Shown here: positions 54,164-62,616 of the stretch, piece after piece
Numbering within the stretch: the first letter of the stretch is position 1
How the letters are laid out: each line of letters starts with the position of its first letter
Assembly: GCF_947077765.1 (NCBI RefSeq)
Contig: NZ_CAMTTF010000006.1
Location: 100,606-164,605, forward strand
DNA from: Salinibacter grassmerensis
Lineage (GTDB): Bacteria > Bacteroidota > Rhodothermia > Rhodothermales > Salinibacteraceae
Direction of reading: 5' to 3'
DNA: 64,000 nucleotides
Position numbers and translations under genes: made by a program
Notes under the pieces: model-generated
Seen by the model: only the letters and a program-made list of their open reading frames with translations
What the model was told of the DNA's origin: nothing
Databases searched by the model: none

Positions 54164-56776
54164 TCACCGGAGCGTATATCGGAGCTTCACGATGAACGCG
54201 TTGCGCGGCACGTCCCGAAACGCGTCGGTGAGGCGCTGGCTGGTAGGGCGATCATAGGGGGAAGAGGCCCGCCGGTCGCGGAAGAACGGGTCATCTCGGT
54301 TAAGGCGTCGGTCCTGCGACCACACCACGAACAGCTCCGACCCGGGCTGGAATTCCCACCGCAGGACTGCGTTGGCGATGAAGCTGCTCCGAGCAAAGTC
54401 GTGGCGCCGCGGGTACGCCCCGAACGCGTCAAAGTCGTCCGTATCGCTCAGAACGCGGAAGTCCTGGTAGCGCCCCCGAGCAGCAAAGAGTTGCCCGAAG
54501 AACTCGAACGAGAGGTCCGTCGTGAGCGCGACGTTCGACCGGAGCGTGAGGTTGATGCGCTCGGTGTCGCGGCTGCCGTACATCGGGACGTAGTAGGTGG
54601 GCTGCCCGTCGATGGACGTGCTGGCGGTCGATACGTCCGATAGGGCCGCCGCGAGCGCGTCGGTGCCGCGGGAGAGCGTCGAAAGTTCGTCGGAGCCTAG
54701 GTCCGAGGGCGCCGCGCTCTCCGTGCCGACGGCCCATTCGTTCATGCCGCGCCGGACAAACGTTTCGTTGGCGGCCCACTCCACAACGCCCAGTTCCTGC
54801 TGGTAGGAGAGGCCGCCGGAGAGCTTCAGGCGGCTGCCCACGTTCCACTCCGCGTCGAGCCCCGCCGACCACTCCCAACCCGCGTCGCTACGCGCGGTCC
54901 AGGACACGCGGGGGGTAAGCTGCCAAGAACGACGAGAGTCGGTGCCGACCCGGATGGTGCTAATGGCGGTCGTGGGGCGTGCCCGTGGCCTCAGCCCCCG
55001 CGTCTCAAACAGGTCGACCCCGCCGAAGAGGTTTTTACCGTCCACGGTGAGCGTGATAGGGCGGAACCCGTCCGTGAGGCCTCCAAACTCCAGGTACGGC
55101 TCGGTGCCCCGGTTCAGCCCCCGGTCGTACGACCAGCTCTGGTTGACCGTAAAGAAGCCCGAGAGGTTCTGGAACGGGCCGACGGGCTGCCCACCGTTGA
55201 ACTGGTGACGGACGAAGCTGCTGAACCGGATCTGGTTGTTACGGCGGAGACGCCCCAGATCGTTCGGGTTGTACTCGGGCGTGCGAATGCGGAAGCCCGC
55301 GTCATAAGTCCAGTCGCCCTGTAGCTTTTCGAACTCGGTCGTGATCTCGCCACCCGTGGAGGGTGCTTCCGAGCCCGCCGACGTGCGGCGGTGCGAGCCG
55401 GTGAGGCGTCCTTCGACGCGGTAGGCGCCGCCGCCGAAGCGGAGGTCCCAGTCGGCACCCCCCACAAGGCTCCGCCGGCGCCCCGCTCCGGAGGAGCCGG
55501 CCGGCCCGTCGAAGGCCGTGACGATGCCGCCAACTGTCGACCGGGCGCCGAGTTGCTGCTCGGCCCGTCCTACGGCGTACCCTCGCTCCGGGGCGAACTC
55601 CGGGCCCGTCGTGGCCCCCAGCGCCCCATAGGACAGTCCGCTCTGCGTGCGACCGGTGAGCTTCAGCGCCCCTACCACCGGATCGACGGCCCCGATCCGG
55701 CGCGTATAGAAAAGCTCAGCGGGCCGGACGCTGCCCCGCACGTTCTCCAGCCCAAGCGGAAAGTCGAAGATATCGGTGCCCTGAATGAAGAACGGTCGCC
55801 TCTCCGGGAAAAAAGTCTCGAACGCCGTGAGGTTAAGCACTGACGGGTCGGACTCCACCTGCCCGAAGTCCGGGTTGATCGTCGCGTCGAGCGTGGCGTT
55901 CGACCCAAGACCGATCTCAGCGTCGACGCCCACGTCGGCGGCGCCGCTCGACTGGATGGTGCCAGGCGCGTCGGGGTTTTCTTGGGTGCGGGCCCGCCCG
56001 AGCACGTAGGGAGCCACCTCTACGCGGCGGTTGGGGCGCAGCCCCTGAAGCCCGCTCAGCCGGCCGTACTCGGCCACGAGGCTGGCCTGCCGTTCGGACC
56101 GGGGCACGAGGGGCCACTCCAGCACCTCACTGGTGCGGGGAATGCGGCGCCGAAACTGAAGGCCCCACGTCTGCCGCTCGGCCTCCGAAAACCGCAGCAT
56201 GTCGTACGGGATGCGCAGCTCCGCCACCCATCCCCGGTTGGTGATGCGGGCCGCCGACCGCCAGATCGCGTCCCAGGATTCGTTGAAGCCCCGCTGGTCG
56301 GCGCTCCCGCTGCGCACGATGCCGTCGCGCTGTACGCCGGCGGCGTTGACCGCGAAGGTACGGGCCGTCCGGCGGTCAAGGTACGAGTCGATCGACACTT
56401 CGAACCAGTCGGCCTGATTCAGCTGGTCGCGCCGCGCGAGCCGGTCGCGGATGCGGCCGGGGCGCTGGTCGTGGAGCCTCGCGCCGACGTAGAGGGCATC
56501 TTCCCCATAGAGGATGTGCACTTTTGTCTCCTGCGTCGGCGCTTGTCCCTCTTTGGGCTCCAGTTGGCGAAACCCTGTGGCGGCGGGGACGCCCGTCCAC
56601 ACACCTTCGTCCAGCCGGCCGTCGATGGAGAGGGATGCCTCTACGCGCTGGGTACGCAACACGGGCCGGTCCTCATCGTCGGTTGAGTCCGTCGTCGGGG
56701 CCAGAACCGAAAGCAGAGCACCCATCACCAGAGCAGTCATGGCGGAAGCGTACGTTTCGAAAGCTTGTGCACACAC
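54164..56776 (-). CDS. DUF5916 outer-membrane beta-barrel protein
   Basis: An 870-residue protein. The start has a hydrophobic segment (TALVMGALLSVLAPTTDS) as signal peptide. Residues 40-210 are a carbohydrate-binding family 9-like domain (ASLSIDGRLDEGVWTGVPAA, then DALYVGARLHD and WFEVSIDSYLDRR), followed by the DUF5916 barrel with NPDFGQVESDP and FFPERRPFFIQGTDIF, which are near-universal in this family. The C-terminus (FIVKLRYTLR) has the aromatic/basic end of outer-membrane strands. The function is unknown; the family is found in Bacteroidetes and related phyla. Scraps of the C-terminus of paralogues lie on both sides (53973, 56892). Confidence 0.9.
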   Translation of the reverse strand: MCAQAFETYASAMTALVMGALLSVLAPTTDSTDDEDRPVLRTQRVEASLSIDGRLDEGVWTGVPAATGFRQLEPKEGQAPTQETKVHILYGEDALYVGARLHDQRPGRIRDRLARRDQLNQADWFEVSIDSYLDRRTARTFAVNAAGVQRDGIVRSGSADQRGFNESWDAIWRSAARITNRGWVAELRIPYDMLRFSEAERQTWGLQFRRRIPRTSEVLEWPLVPRSERQASLVAEYGRLSGLQGLRPNRRVEVAPYVLGRARTQENPDAPGTIQSSGAADVGVDAEIGLGSNATLDATINPDFGQVESDPSVLNLTAFETFFPERRPFFIQGTDIFDFPLGLENVRGSVRPAELFYTRRIGAVDPVVGALKLTGRTQSGLSYGALGATTGPEFAPERGYAVGRAEQQLGARSTVGGIVTAFDGPAGSSGAGRRRSLVGGADWDLRFGGGAYRVEGRLTGSHRRTSAGSEAPSTGGEITTEFEKLQGDWTYDAGFRIRTPEYNPNDLGRLRRNNQIRFSSFVRHQFNGGQPVGPFQNLSGFFTVNQSWSYDRGLNRGTEPYLEFGGLTDGFRPITLTVDGKNLFGGVDLFETRGLRPRARPTTAISTIRVGTDSRRSWQLTPRVSWTARSDAGWEWSAGLDAEWNVGSRLKLSGGLSYQQELGVVEWAANETFVRRGMNEWAVGTESAAPSDLGSDELSTLSRGTDALAAALSDVSTASTSIDGQPTYYVPMYGSRDTERINLTLRSNVALTTDLSFEFFGQLFAARGRYQDFRVLSDTDDFDAFGAYPRRHDFARSSFIANAVLRWEFQPGSELFVVWSQDRRLNRDDPFFRDRRASSPYDRPTSQRLTDAFRDVPRNAFIVKLRYTLR

Positions 56777-56891
56777 ACAAAGACCGCTGGCCGCCAGATT
56801 TTAATGTCGATTTCCTCACAGCGAGATGTAAACCTGTGCAAACGCGCCCCGACGGCCCAGAAAGTATCACAGGAGTCTCACGCCAGCCCTC

Positions 56892-56975
56892 TCACTGAAG
56901 CGTGTATCGGAGCCTGACGATGAACTTATTGCGTGGCACGACCCGAAACGCAGTTGTCAGGTCCCGCCTGTTCGT
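56892..56975 (-). pseudogene. Second remnant of a DUF5916 gene end
   Basis: Minus-strand frame PTNRRDLTTAFRVVPRNKFI then VRLRYTLQ and stop TGA at 56892. Clear match to the C-terminus of the gene at 54164. Confidence 0.75.
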
Positions 56976-57135
56976 CGGAGAGAGAGAATCTTTCCTACTG
57001 GATCGCCTCTCGGGGGAATGCTACGACCTGTTTTGTGCCGGCAAGGGAGCTTGGCCCGGCCTCCGAGGCGGTCAAATCGCCACATGACACGGAGGCCCGT
57101 ACGGGACTCGGTTCCACGCCAGTTGGAACGGCTAA
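56976..57135. other. Spacer
   Basis: No gene recognised. Confidence 0.3.
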
Positions 57136-57255
57136 ATGGTTCATCTGACTGAGACCTGCGACGACGAACGTCCTCACCTCACTACTCGCGTAGATACGAT
57201 TCCGTCCACCATCTACGAGGCCCGCCGGACCGAAGAAGGTCTTCTGTCTGACTAA
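57136..57255 (+). mobile_element. IS1182-like transposase fragment
   Basis: 40 codons: MVHLTETCDDERPHLTTRVD then TIPSTIYEARRTEEGLLSD. The pattern C-x-x-E-R-P-H-L-T-x-x-V-x-T is that of the middle of IS1182-family transposases. Beginning and end are missing, and no inverted repeats are visible. Confidence 0.5.
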
Positions 57256-57677
57256 CTCCAGGGTGAGCTCGTCTCCGTCCGGCTAGGAGACACACCCAGC
57301 GCTTTGGATACGATAGCCGAAGAGGGCCTTACAGCGATTGATGCTTGTGGGGACCCGTAAGACGTGATAGGACGCTCTGCACTCCCCAGCGTTTGTCTCC
57401 TGGTCCACTGGTGCGGGGGACAGGGCTTCTGAGCCGGTATGCTCCCGATTGGAGAGTAGAATCCCGGGCTTGCCTCGTCGCACGATCCGACTGGTGAGCA
57501 GTCAACGTGGGATGCTCGGCGGACAGTGGGGAAAGTGTTATACCTTTTTAGATCGGGGTGATGTTTGTTTAGACCTAGGCGATGTTTGGGCCGGCGCTGA
57601 TGGGCAAGCTGTGCAGTGCTCCGATGCTACCGGAGCGCTGCTTCTCGCATTTTCCGCAGATAAAAGCTGGCTCAACC
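57256..57677. other. Spacer upstream of the propeller lipoprotein
   Basis: The first 100 bases may still be transposon-derived (a frame with VSVRLGDTPSALDTIAEEG). A gatgtttg-type repeat lies near 57558-57592. Confidence 0.35.
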
Positions 57678-58883
57678 ATGCACCGTGTACACCGCACTTT
57701 TCTACCTGTTATACTGCTAACAATCGTCGGACTCACCGGATGTGACGCTACCGGCCCGCAGAGATCCGACAGCGAGGCCGTCTCGTCTGAAGGAGAGACC
57801 CAGACGGATGGGCGGGGGAACGGCCTGAACGGGCCGGGAAACGCCGCGAACGGGCCGGCGACCGGGGCCGTCTTCACGATGACCAACAGCCCATCCGGCA
57901 ACGCCGTTGTGGCCTTCAACCGGGCCGCCAACGGGCGGCTATCGAAGCTGGAGTCCTACCCGACCGGGGGCGCGGGCGGCAGTGGAGTTGCTCCGTCGTC
58001 GAACCCATTGGCGTTCGGGGATGAAGACCAATTTCTCTTTGTCACCAATCCGGGCAGCGACGAGCTGTCGGTCTTTTCGCGTCGCGGGCGCTCTCTGAAG
58101 CGGACCGACGTGGTGAAGACTGGCGGCCCGCGGCCGCTCAGCGTCGCGGTGCACGGGGATCTCGTTTACGTGCTGAACGCCGGGCGGGAGGCCTCGCCCA
58201 ACATCAGCGGGTTTACCCTCGAGGACGGGACCCTCTCCCCGGTCGGTACCGCGGCGCTACCTGAAGACGTGAAGGGCCCCCCGCAGATCGGGTTTGGGCC
58301 AAACGGGCAGCAGCTCGTGGTCACCGACCGTCCCTCAGACCAGATCATCGTGTACCCGGTCCAGGCCTCCGGCCAGGTCGGCGCCCCGACCGTCAACGAC
58401 GCTGACGACGGAAGCGTCCCCTTCGGTTTTGACTTCACGCCGCAGGGCACGCTTCTGGTCTCCGAGGCGCAAGGGACCGAGAACGGGAGCGCTCTTTCTC
58501 ACTTTTCGGTTGGGACGGGCGGCACGCTGAACACAGTGGTCAACTCCGCCCCCACGACCCAACAGGCCGCGTGCTGGGTCGAGGTGACGCCGGACGGAGA
58601 GATTGCCTACGTCACGAACACCGCCTCCGGCACCGTCACGGGGTTCCAAGTGCAGTCCGACGGGGCGTTGCAGCGGGTCACCGAGAACGGTGTCACTGCC
58701 GACCTCGGGGACGAAAGCACGCCACTGGACATGACGATTTCTGGCTCGGTCCTCTACGTCCATGAGAAGGGAGACCGCGCGATCACGGGCTTCCGGATCA
58801 ACCCGCAGACGGGCGCCCTCACGGAGACCGACGGTGCGGCAGCTGGGCTCCCAGCTAGCACGGCGGGGCTCGCCTCGTTCTAA
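57678..58883 (+). CDS. Beta-propeller lipoprotein (YVTN/lactonase-like)
   Basis: A 401-residue protein from ATG 57678. MHRVHRTFLPVILLTIVGLTGC is a lipoprotein signal (LTGC lipobox). A short Gly/Asn-rich linker precedes a seven-bladed propeller: AVVAFNRAANGRLSKLESYP, QFLFVTNPGSDELSVFSRRG, DLVYVLNAGREASPNISGFT, GEIAYVTNTASGTVTGFQVQ and later VLYVHEKGDRAITGFRI repeat about every 45 residues. This is the 6-phosphogluconolactonase/YVTN family; the lipoprotein form is usually a surface protein of unknown substrate. A terminator follows. Confidence 0.85.
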   Translation: MHRVHRTFLPVILLTIVGLTGCDATGPQRSDSEAVSSEGETQTDGRGNGLNGPGNAANGPATGAVFTMTNSPSGNAVVAFNRAANGRLSKLESYPTGGAGGSGVAPSSNPLAFGDEDQFLFVTNPGSDELSVFSRRGRSLKRTDVVKTGGPRPLSVAVHGDLVYVLNAGREASPNISGFTLEDGTLSPVGTAALPEDVKGPPQIGFGPNGQQLVVTDRPSDQIIVYPVQASGQVGAPTVNDADDGSVPFGFDFTPQGTLLVSEAQGTENGSALSHFSVGTGGTLNTVVNSAPTTQQAACWVEVTPDGEIAYVTNTASGTVTGFQVQSDGALQRVTENGVTADLGDESTPLDMTISGSVLYVHEKGDRAITGFRINPQTGALTETDGAAAGLPASTAGLASF

Positions 58884-59339
58884 GGGTGGCCCCAGGGGTG
58901 GTCTCTTTTCCATCGCATGGCCCTCATGTTCAACTGAGAGGGTCCCTCGTGCAGCGCGCGAGTCACGGGGCAGGCCAGGTGGCCTGCCCCGTTTTGTATA
59001 TTGCCCCTCACGCACCCATGAGTTTTACATCGTAGACCCTGATCCCCTCGAGCCTATTCAAATTTTGCTTCGTGTGGTGTTTAGGGCGAGAAGACAAGTG
59101 GCTCAGAGAGACAGCGAGAACAGAGAGACAGCGAGAACCAAGGGCCGATGCTATTTCATCCACTTCCCGGCTTCACAGGCATTGCCCCAAAGAGGTACTG
59201 GACACCGCAGACGATGAAGGGATTGGCTCAGTTGCGGTTATGGCACAGCTGGTAGTACCGGGAAAAAATGCCGAGCCCCCGCAAGCATAGGACGCTCACA
59301 GGGGGGCGGGCACTGAGGGACAGGAGTTGACTGAAGAGC
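58884..59339. terminator. Terminator and spacer
   Basis: ggggcaggccaggtggcctg with its ccccgttttg tail (58967-58996) forms a strong hairpin and U-run for the propeller gene. A pair of 17-bp units (cagagagacagcgagaa) lies at 59104-59137. No gene. Confidence 0.7.
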
Positions 59340-59888
59340 TCACGCTGGGGCGCCGTCTCCAGCGAGGGCCGGCTCGGTCTCCAAGTTTGAGGTGACTGAG
59401 ACGCCGTTTAGGATGTTATCGTACATCGGCGACCCGGCCTCGGCGGCCTCTAGGATCTCATGAAGGACTTCTGGTTCAGCATCGCTATCGATGCGGACCG
59501 TGTACTCGATATTCGTAAAGCCAGGGCGGACCGTGTCGTCGACGCCGAGGTAGCCGCGCAGGTCGAGGTCACCGGTGACCTCGATCTCGAAGTCGTTGAA
59601 GTCGACGTCACGCTTTGCGGCCTGTGTGACGAGGCCAATCGACAGGCAGCTGCCCAGCGAGGCAAGAAGAAGCTCTACCGGGTCGATAGCACTATCCTGA
59701 CCGCCGAGATCTTCCGGTTCGTCGGCGGAGATGGTGCGCCCGCGCGCTTCCGTCTCGCTTTGCGCGCCGCCTTGCCAGCGGGTTGTCGTTGTAAACGAAA
59801 AGTCCGCCTTGCTGGGGTCCTCCTGGACCTGCTCTGCGAAGTCGTTAAAGTTGTCGATATTGAGGGTCAAGCAGCTTTTTTCGGACAT
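59340..59888 (-). CDS. OsmC-family protein
   Basis: A 182-residue OsmC/Ohr-like protein starting at ATG 59888 (MSEKSCLTLNIDNFNDFAEQ). The core DPVELLLASLGSCLSIGLVT carries the peroxidatic Cys of the family (one Cys visible in GSCL); the second Cys that follows in Ohr-type enzymes is not seen near the end, so it is closer to the YhfA/OsmC type. The protein is acidic, fitting a halophile. Likely reduces organic peroxides or acts on sulfur compounds. Single gene. Confidence 0.88.
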   Translation of the reverse strand: MSEKSCLTLNIDNFNDFAEQVQEDPSKADFSFTTTTRWQGGAQSETEARGRTISADEPEDLGGQDSAIDPVELLLASLGSCLSIGLVTQAAKRDVDFNDFEIEVTGDLDLRGYLGVDDTVRPGFTNIEYTVRIDSDAEPEVLHEILEAAEAGSPMYDNILNGVSVTSNLETEPALAGDGAPA

Positions 59889-60111
59889 AGAGGGTTTGGT
59901 TTCTATAGTGTTGTGAGCAACGGCTATTTGACTAAGCAATTATTCCCGATTAGGGAGTGCAATCGCGTTATGCAACGTTACACCTATCTCTGGACCACCT
60001 CGCTCTGAGCATTGCCTACATAGAGGAAGTGGAGGGGAACCGTTGGCAGGGTAGGCTGAAATTCAGTTTCTCTCTCCATCTTGCTCGCGCCCGTGTCGAG
60101 GGAACTCCATC
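59889..60111. other. Spacer
   Basis: No gene recognised. Confidence 0.35.
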
Positions 60112-60261
60112 CATGCTGAAGGCGAGCACCGTGCGATTCTCGATGCCATTCGAGCCGGAGATGCATCGCTAGCAGAGGAGAGGATGAAGGCCCACCTAGA
60201 GGGAGTTCGGGACATCATTCAGAAATGGAGTCCCGAACGGAGCCCAGTCCCGTCGGAGTAG
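60112..60261 (+). pseudogene. FCD-domain tail of a GntR-family regulator
   Basis: 49 codons: HAEGEHRAILDAIRAGDASL then AEERMKAHLEGVRDIIQKWS. H-x-x-I-x-x-A-I-x-x-G-D-x-x-x-A-x-x-x-M-x-x-H-L is the last helix pair of the FCD ligand domain in FadR-type regulators. The rest of the gene is absent. Confidence 0.7.
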
Positions 60262-60635
60262 TTTACACCTTTCTGGGAAGTACGTCACGAAAGGACTACA
60301 GAACTTACGCTTCAGAAGTCTGAGGGGACTGTTGTCCTCAATGCCTTCAGGATACTGAATTTAACTGCTCTTCGGGGGCGCTCGAGAACTGAATATCACT
60401 CAGCCTCAGTCGCAGCTTCAGAGCAAAGAAGTGACTAACGGAGCAGACGAGCAGCAGGATGGGGGTAGCTACTCTGTTCTCCACCGACTGACCCGACGGT
60501 AAAGTAGCAACCGCACAGGAGGATATGTTATGTGCCGTTGGGGCAGTCATTGAAGAGACCAAGACATGCGGAAAGTAGCTTTGCTTCCCTGAGCCAACTA
60601 CGACGGAGCATCAGCAGGCTCTTCAAGAGATCGTT
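60262..60635. other. Spacer
   Basis: About 370 bases, no gene recognised. The last 60 bases may be the decayed first half of the following PIN gene. Confidence 0.35.
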
Positions 60636-60902
60636 GTGGTAGGCAGGTCGGAGGAGCGCGCCCTGATCGAAGCGTTTGCCTCCGGGGAGGGCGCTTTGCG
60701 CGCCGCCGACCCACCGTCGATTGGAAGCGTAAGCCTAGATCCAGACGACGATAAATTTCTCGAATGCGCTCTGGAGCTGGAGGCGGAGTTCATCGTGCCT
60801 AGAGATTCGGATCTTCTGGAGCTCGGGTCCTACATGGGGATCCCAATCCTCACGCCTCGGGAGTTTCTCAAGCAGGTCGGGCAAGCGCCCGAGGAACAGT
60901 GA
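60636..60902 (+). pseudogene. C-terminal half of a PIN-domain toxin
   Basis: 88 residues. SLDPDDDKFLECALELEAEF then IVPRDSDLLELGSYMGIPIL and TPREFLKQV is the second half of a COG1569-type PIN protein (D-P-D-D-D and D-x-D-L acidic residues). The first half with the DTN motif is missing; compare the N-terminal half at 7881. The predicted start in the ORF is not the real one. Confidence 0.7.
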
Positions 60903-60955
60903 GGCTGAGGGCCCTGCTTTCGTCTTCCCTATTTCAAGACAAAGTGTCCAGCGAG

Positions 60956-61126
60956 ATGCTTGTTGCCGAAGTAACCACCACAGACCGGCGAAAGACCCGG
61001 TATCAGGTCGAGTCGGAAGACGACATTCGAAAAACCCGGGAGGGCTACAAGATCAAAACGGCCAGTGGAGAAGTCCTGCGGTTCTCAGAAGAGGAGGTAG
61101 AGTCGATCAGTGTCGTGGAGGAGTAG
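60956..61126 (+). CDS. Small acidic hypothetical protein
   Basis: 56 residues (MLVAEVTTTDRRKTRYQVES), with strand-like YKIKTASGEVLRFSEEEVES, suggesting a small beta-barrel (SH3-like) fold. The stop lies in a 14-bp tandem repeat (ggaggagtaggtgc three times, 61117-61158). Real gene possible; no family. Confidence 0.4.
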   Translation: MLVAEVTTTDRRKTRYQVESEDDIRKTREGYKIKTASGEVLRFSEEEVESISVVEE

Positions 61127-61158
61127 GTGCGGAGGAGTAGGTGCGGAGGAGTAGACAG
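61117..61158. repeat. 14-bp tandem repeat, three units
   Basis: ggaggagtaggtgc, repeated three times at the end of the small gene. Confidence 0.9.
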
Positions 61159-61169
61159 CGCAGGGTAGA

Positions 61170-61568
61170 TCACGCAGAACAGCGACCCCTTACCGACCTG
61201 GCAAGTCGCCCGGCGGATCGCCCGATGGATCGGTCCCATTCAGGCCTATTTTGGGCGGTAAATCTAACAACCGATAATGCGGGGTTATCGGTTCCAGTTT
61301 GCCTGGCCATCTGGCCCTGTTCGGCGATCTTGCTCTGCTTGGCCATTTCCAGGCGGTTGACCTCCACGCCCGGGTCGTTGCCCACCCGGTGACTCAGCTT
61401 GTGCTGCAGCAGATCGATATGCTCGGCTGGAGCCTCCTTCTGCTTCGACAACTTGCGCGAGACAACAAAAGCGAGAGCGAAGGGCGAGGCAGTGGTCGCC
61501 GCTATCTGCAGCAGGACGAGAACGACCGGCAGAGGGTCGAGGTACACGAGACTGCCGCATGAGATCAC
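61170..61568 (-). CDS. Possible small membrane protein
   Basis: The first 70 residues look genuine: a membrane segment (LPVVLVLLQIAATTASPFAL) followed by a charged helix (SRKLSKQKEAPAEHIDLLQH, VGNDPGVEVNRLEMAKQSK). The last part, from about residue 90, is less convincing and covers the core-like site at 61269. Single uncertain gene. Confidence 0.4.
   Translation of the reverse strand: MISCGSLVYLDPLPVVLVLLQIAATTASPFALAFVVSRKLSKQKEAPAEHIDLLQHKLSHRVGNDPGVEVNRLEMAKQSKIAEQGQMARQTGTDNPALSVVRFTAQNRPEWDRSIGRSAGRLARSVRGRCSA
61269..61293. other. Perfect 9-7-9 inverted repeat (recombinase core-like)
   Basis: AACCGATAA, spacer tgcgggg, TTATCGGTT. All nine arm bases match. The same left arm with the same 7-base spacing occurs at 15524, and a half site at 63675. 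Confidence 0.6.
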
Positions 61569-61621
61569 CGCATGAGACTACCGCGTGAGACTACCATGTG
61601 AGACTACCATGTGAGACTGGC
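61557..61621. repeat. 13-bp tandem repeat, five units
   Basis: gcatgagactacc and variants five times in a row. Confidence 0.9.
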
Positions 61622-61968
61622 GCAAATCGGCCAGTAGCCATGCGTCCGTCGACAGACGATATGCGGCCGCCGCCCAGGTGCCGGTGCTCAGGCCTGTCGG
61701 TGCTCAAGCTTGAACGCGCTGCCGGAGAGGAGGCCATCTGCCGTAAGTGAAAATCTCCCTGGGCCTTTCAATTGCGACAAACACTTGCAATTCTAACACC
61801 CATTGTTCTAATGCCTGCTATCACAGGGGCGCATGTTCAGCGAGAAGCAAAGGCCTGAGTCAACAGCAATGGCATCCGGGCCAGCCCTGCTTCCAGTACC
61901 AGATCAGCCTTGCCTTTATTACTCTCTTACCACAGCCGTTGGCTCCACCACAACCAACCGACCCACCC
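61622..61968. other. Spacer
   Basis: No gene recognised. Confidence 0.35.
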
Positions 61969-62262
61969 ATGAACGAATCAACCTTTGGCAAAGCTAATCT
62001 CAACGAGGCTAATCTCAACGAGAGCGGACGGCAGTCTATCGAAGCGGGTCAGCTCCGGTTGGTCGGAGAGCTCGACCCGACTGACAGGGAAGAGAACAGA
62101 CACGAAGGTCCCTCCGAAGAGTCCTATAAAGGCTCCCACGAAGGCTCCCACGAAGATTCCTTGTCGGATCTGCCGGAAGCGCTTGACCGGGCGGCCCGGC
62201 AAGTCGAAGACATCCAGCGCCGCTTGGAGATGGCCCGATCGGTAGCCAAACAGCTCGGGTAA
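61969..62262 (+). CDS. Small acidic coiled-coil protein
   Basis: 97 residues from ATG 61969 (MNESTFGKANLNEANLNESG). The start has a duplicated NLNEA unit and the middle a GSHEGSHED unit, both made by short tandem repeats; the C-terminus is a coiled coil (DRAARQVEDIQRRLEMARSV). No family is recognised; acidic composition fits the host. Confidence 0.45.
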   Translation: MNESTFGKANLNEANLNESGRQSIEAGQLRLVGELDPTDREENRHEGPSEESYKGSHEGSHEDSLSDLPEALDRAARQVEDIQRRLEMARSVAKQLG

Positions 62263-62307
62263 ACGCTCCATCGGTTCCGAGAGGCCCTCCAAGAGACCAC
62301 AAGTTGA

Positions 62308-62574
62308 CCTGCCCTCAACCTGCTGTGGACCGATGGAAGCACGCTGGCCGGCTCCCGCCTCAACCGCACGCTCTGGGCCGTCGAGCGGAAGACCGTTCGC
62401 GCCTGTCCCCTTTGCGGCCAGGACCACGCCGTCCCGCCCGACGGCGCCGACTACCGCGCCACCGTTCTCGCCTCCGAGCGCATCACCGATGAGGACTGGA
62501 CCGAGGTCCCCAACGGGCCCGTCTTCTCCACCGTCCCCGATGCCACGCTCCACCGGGCACCCCTCAACGCTTAG
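62308..62574 (+). pseudogene. C-terminal fragment with a zinc knuckle
   Basis: 89 codons open from after a TGA (62305) to TAG 62574, with a natural-looking protein: LAGSRLNRTLWAVERKTVRA then CPLCGQDHAVPPDGADYRAT, VLASERITDEDWTEVPNGPV, FSTVPDATLHRAPLNA. The CPLCGQDH motif may bind zinc. There is no ATG or GTG in frame, so the gene is probably cut off at the 5' side. Family unknown. Confidence 0.5.
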
Positions 62575-62616
62575 CCCCTCAACGCTTAACTTCCTAACGT
62601 TCAACTTTCAGCGCAC

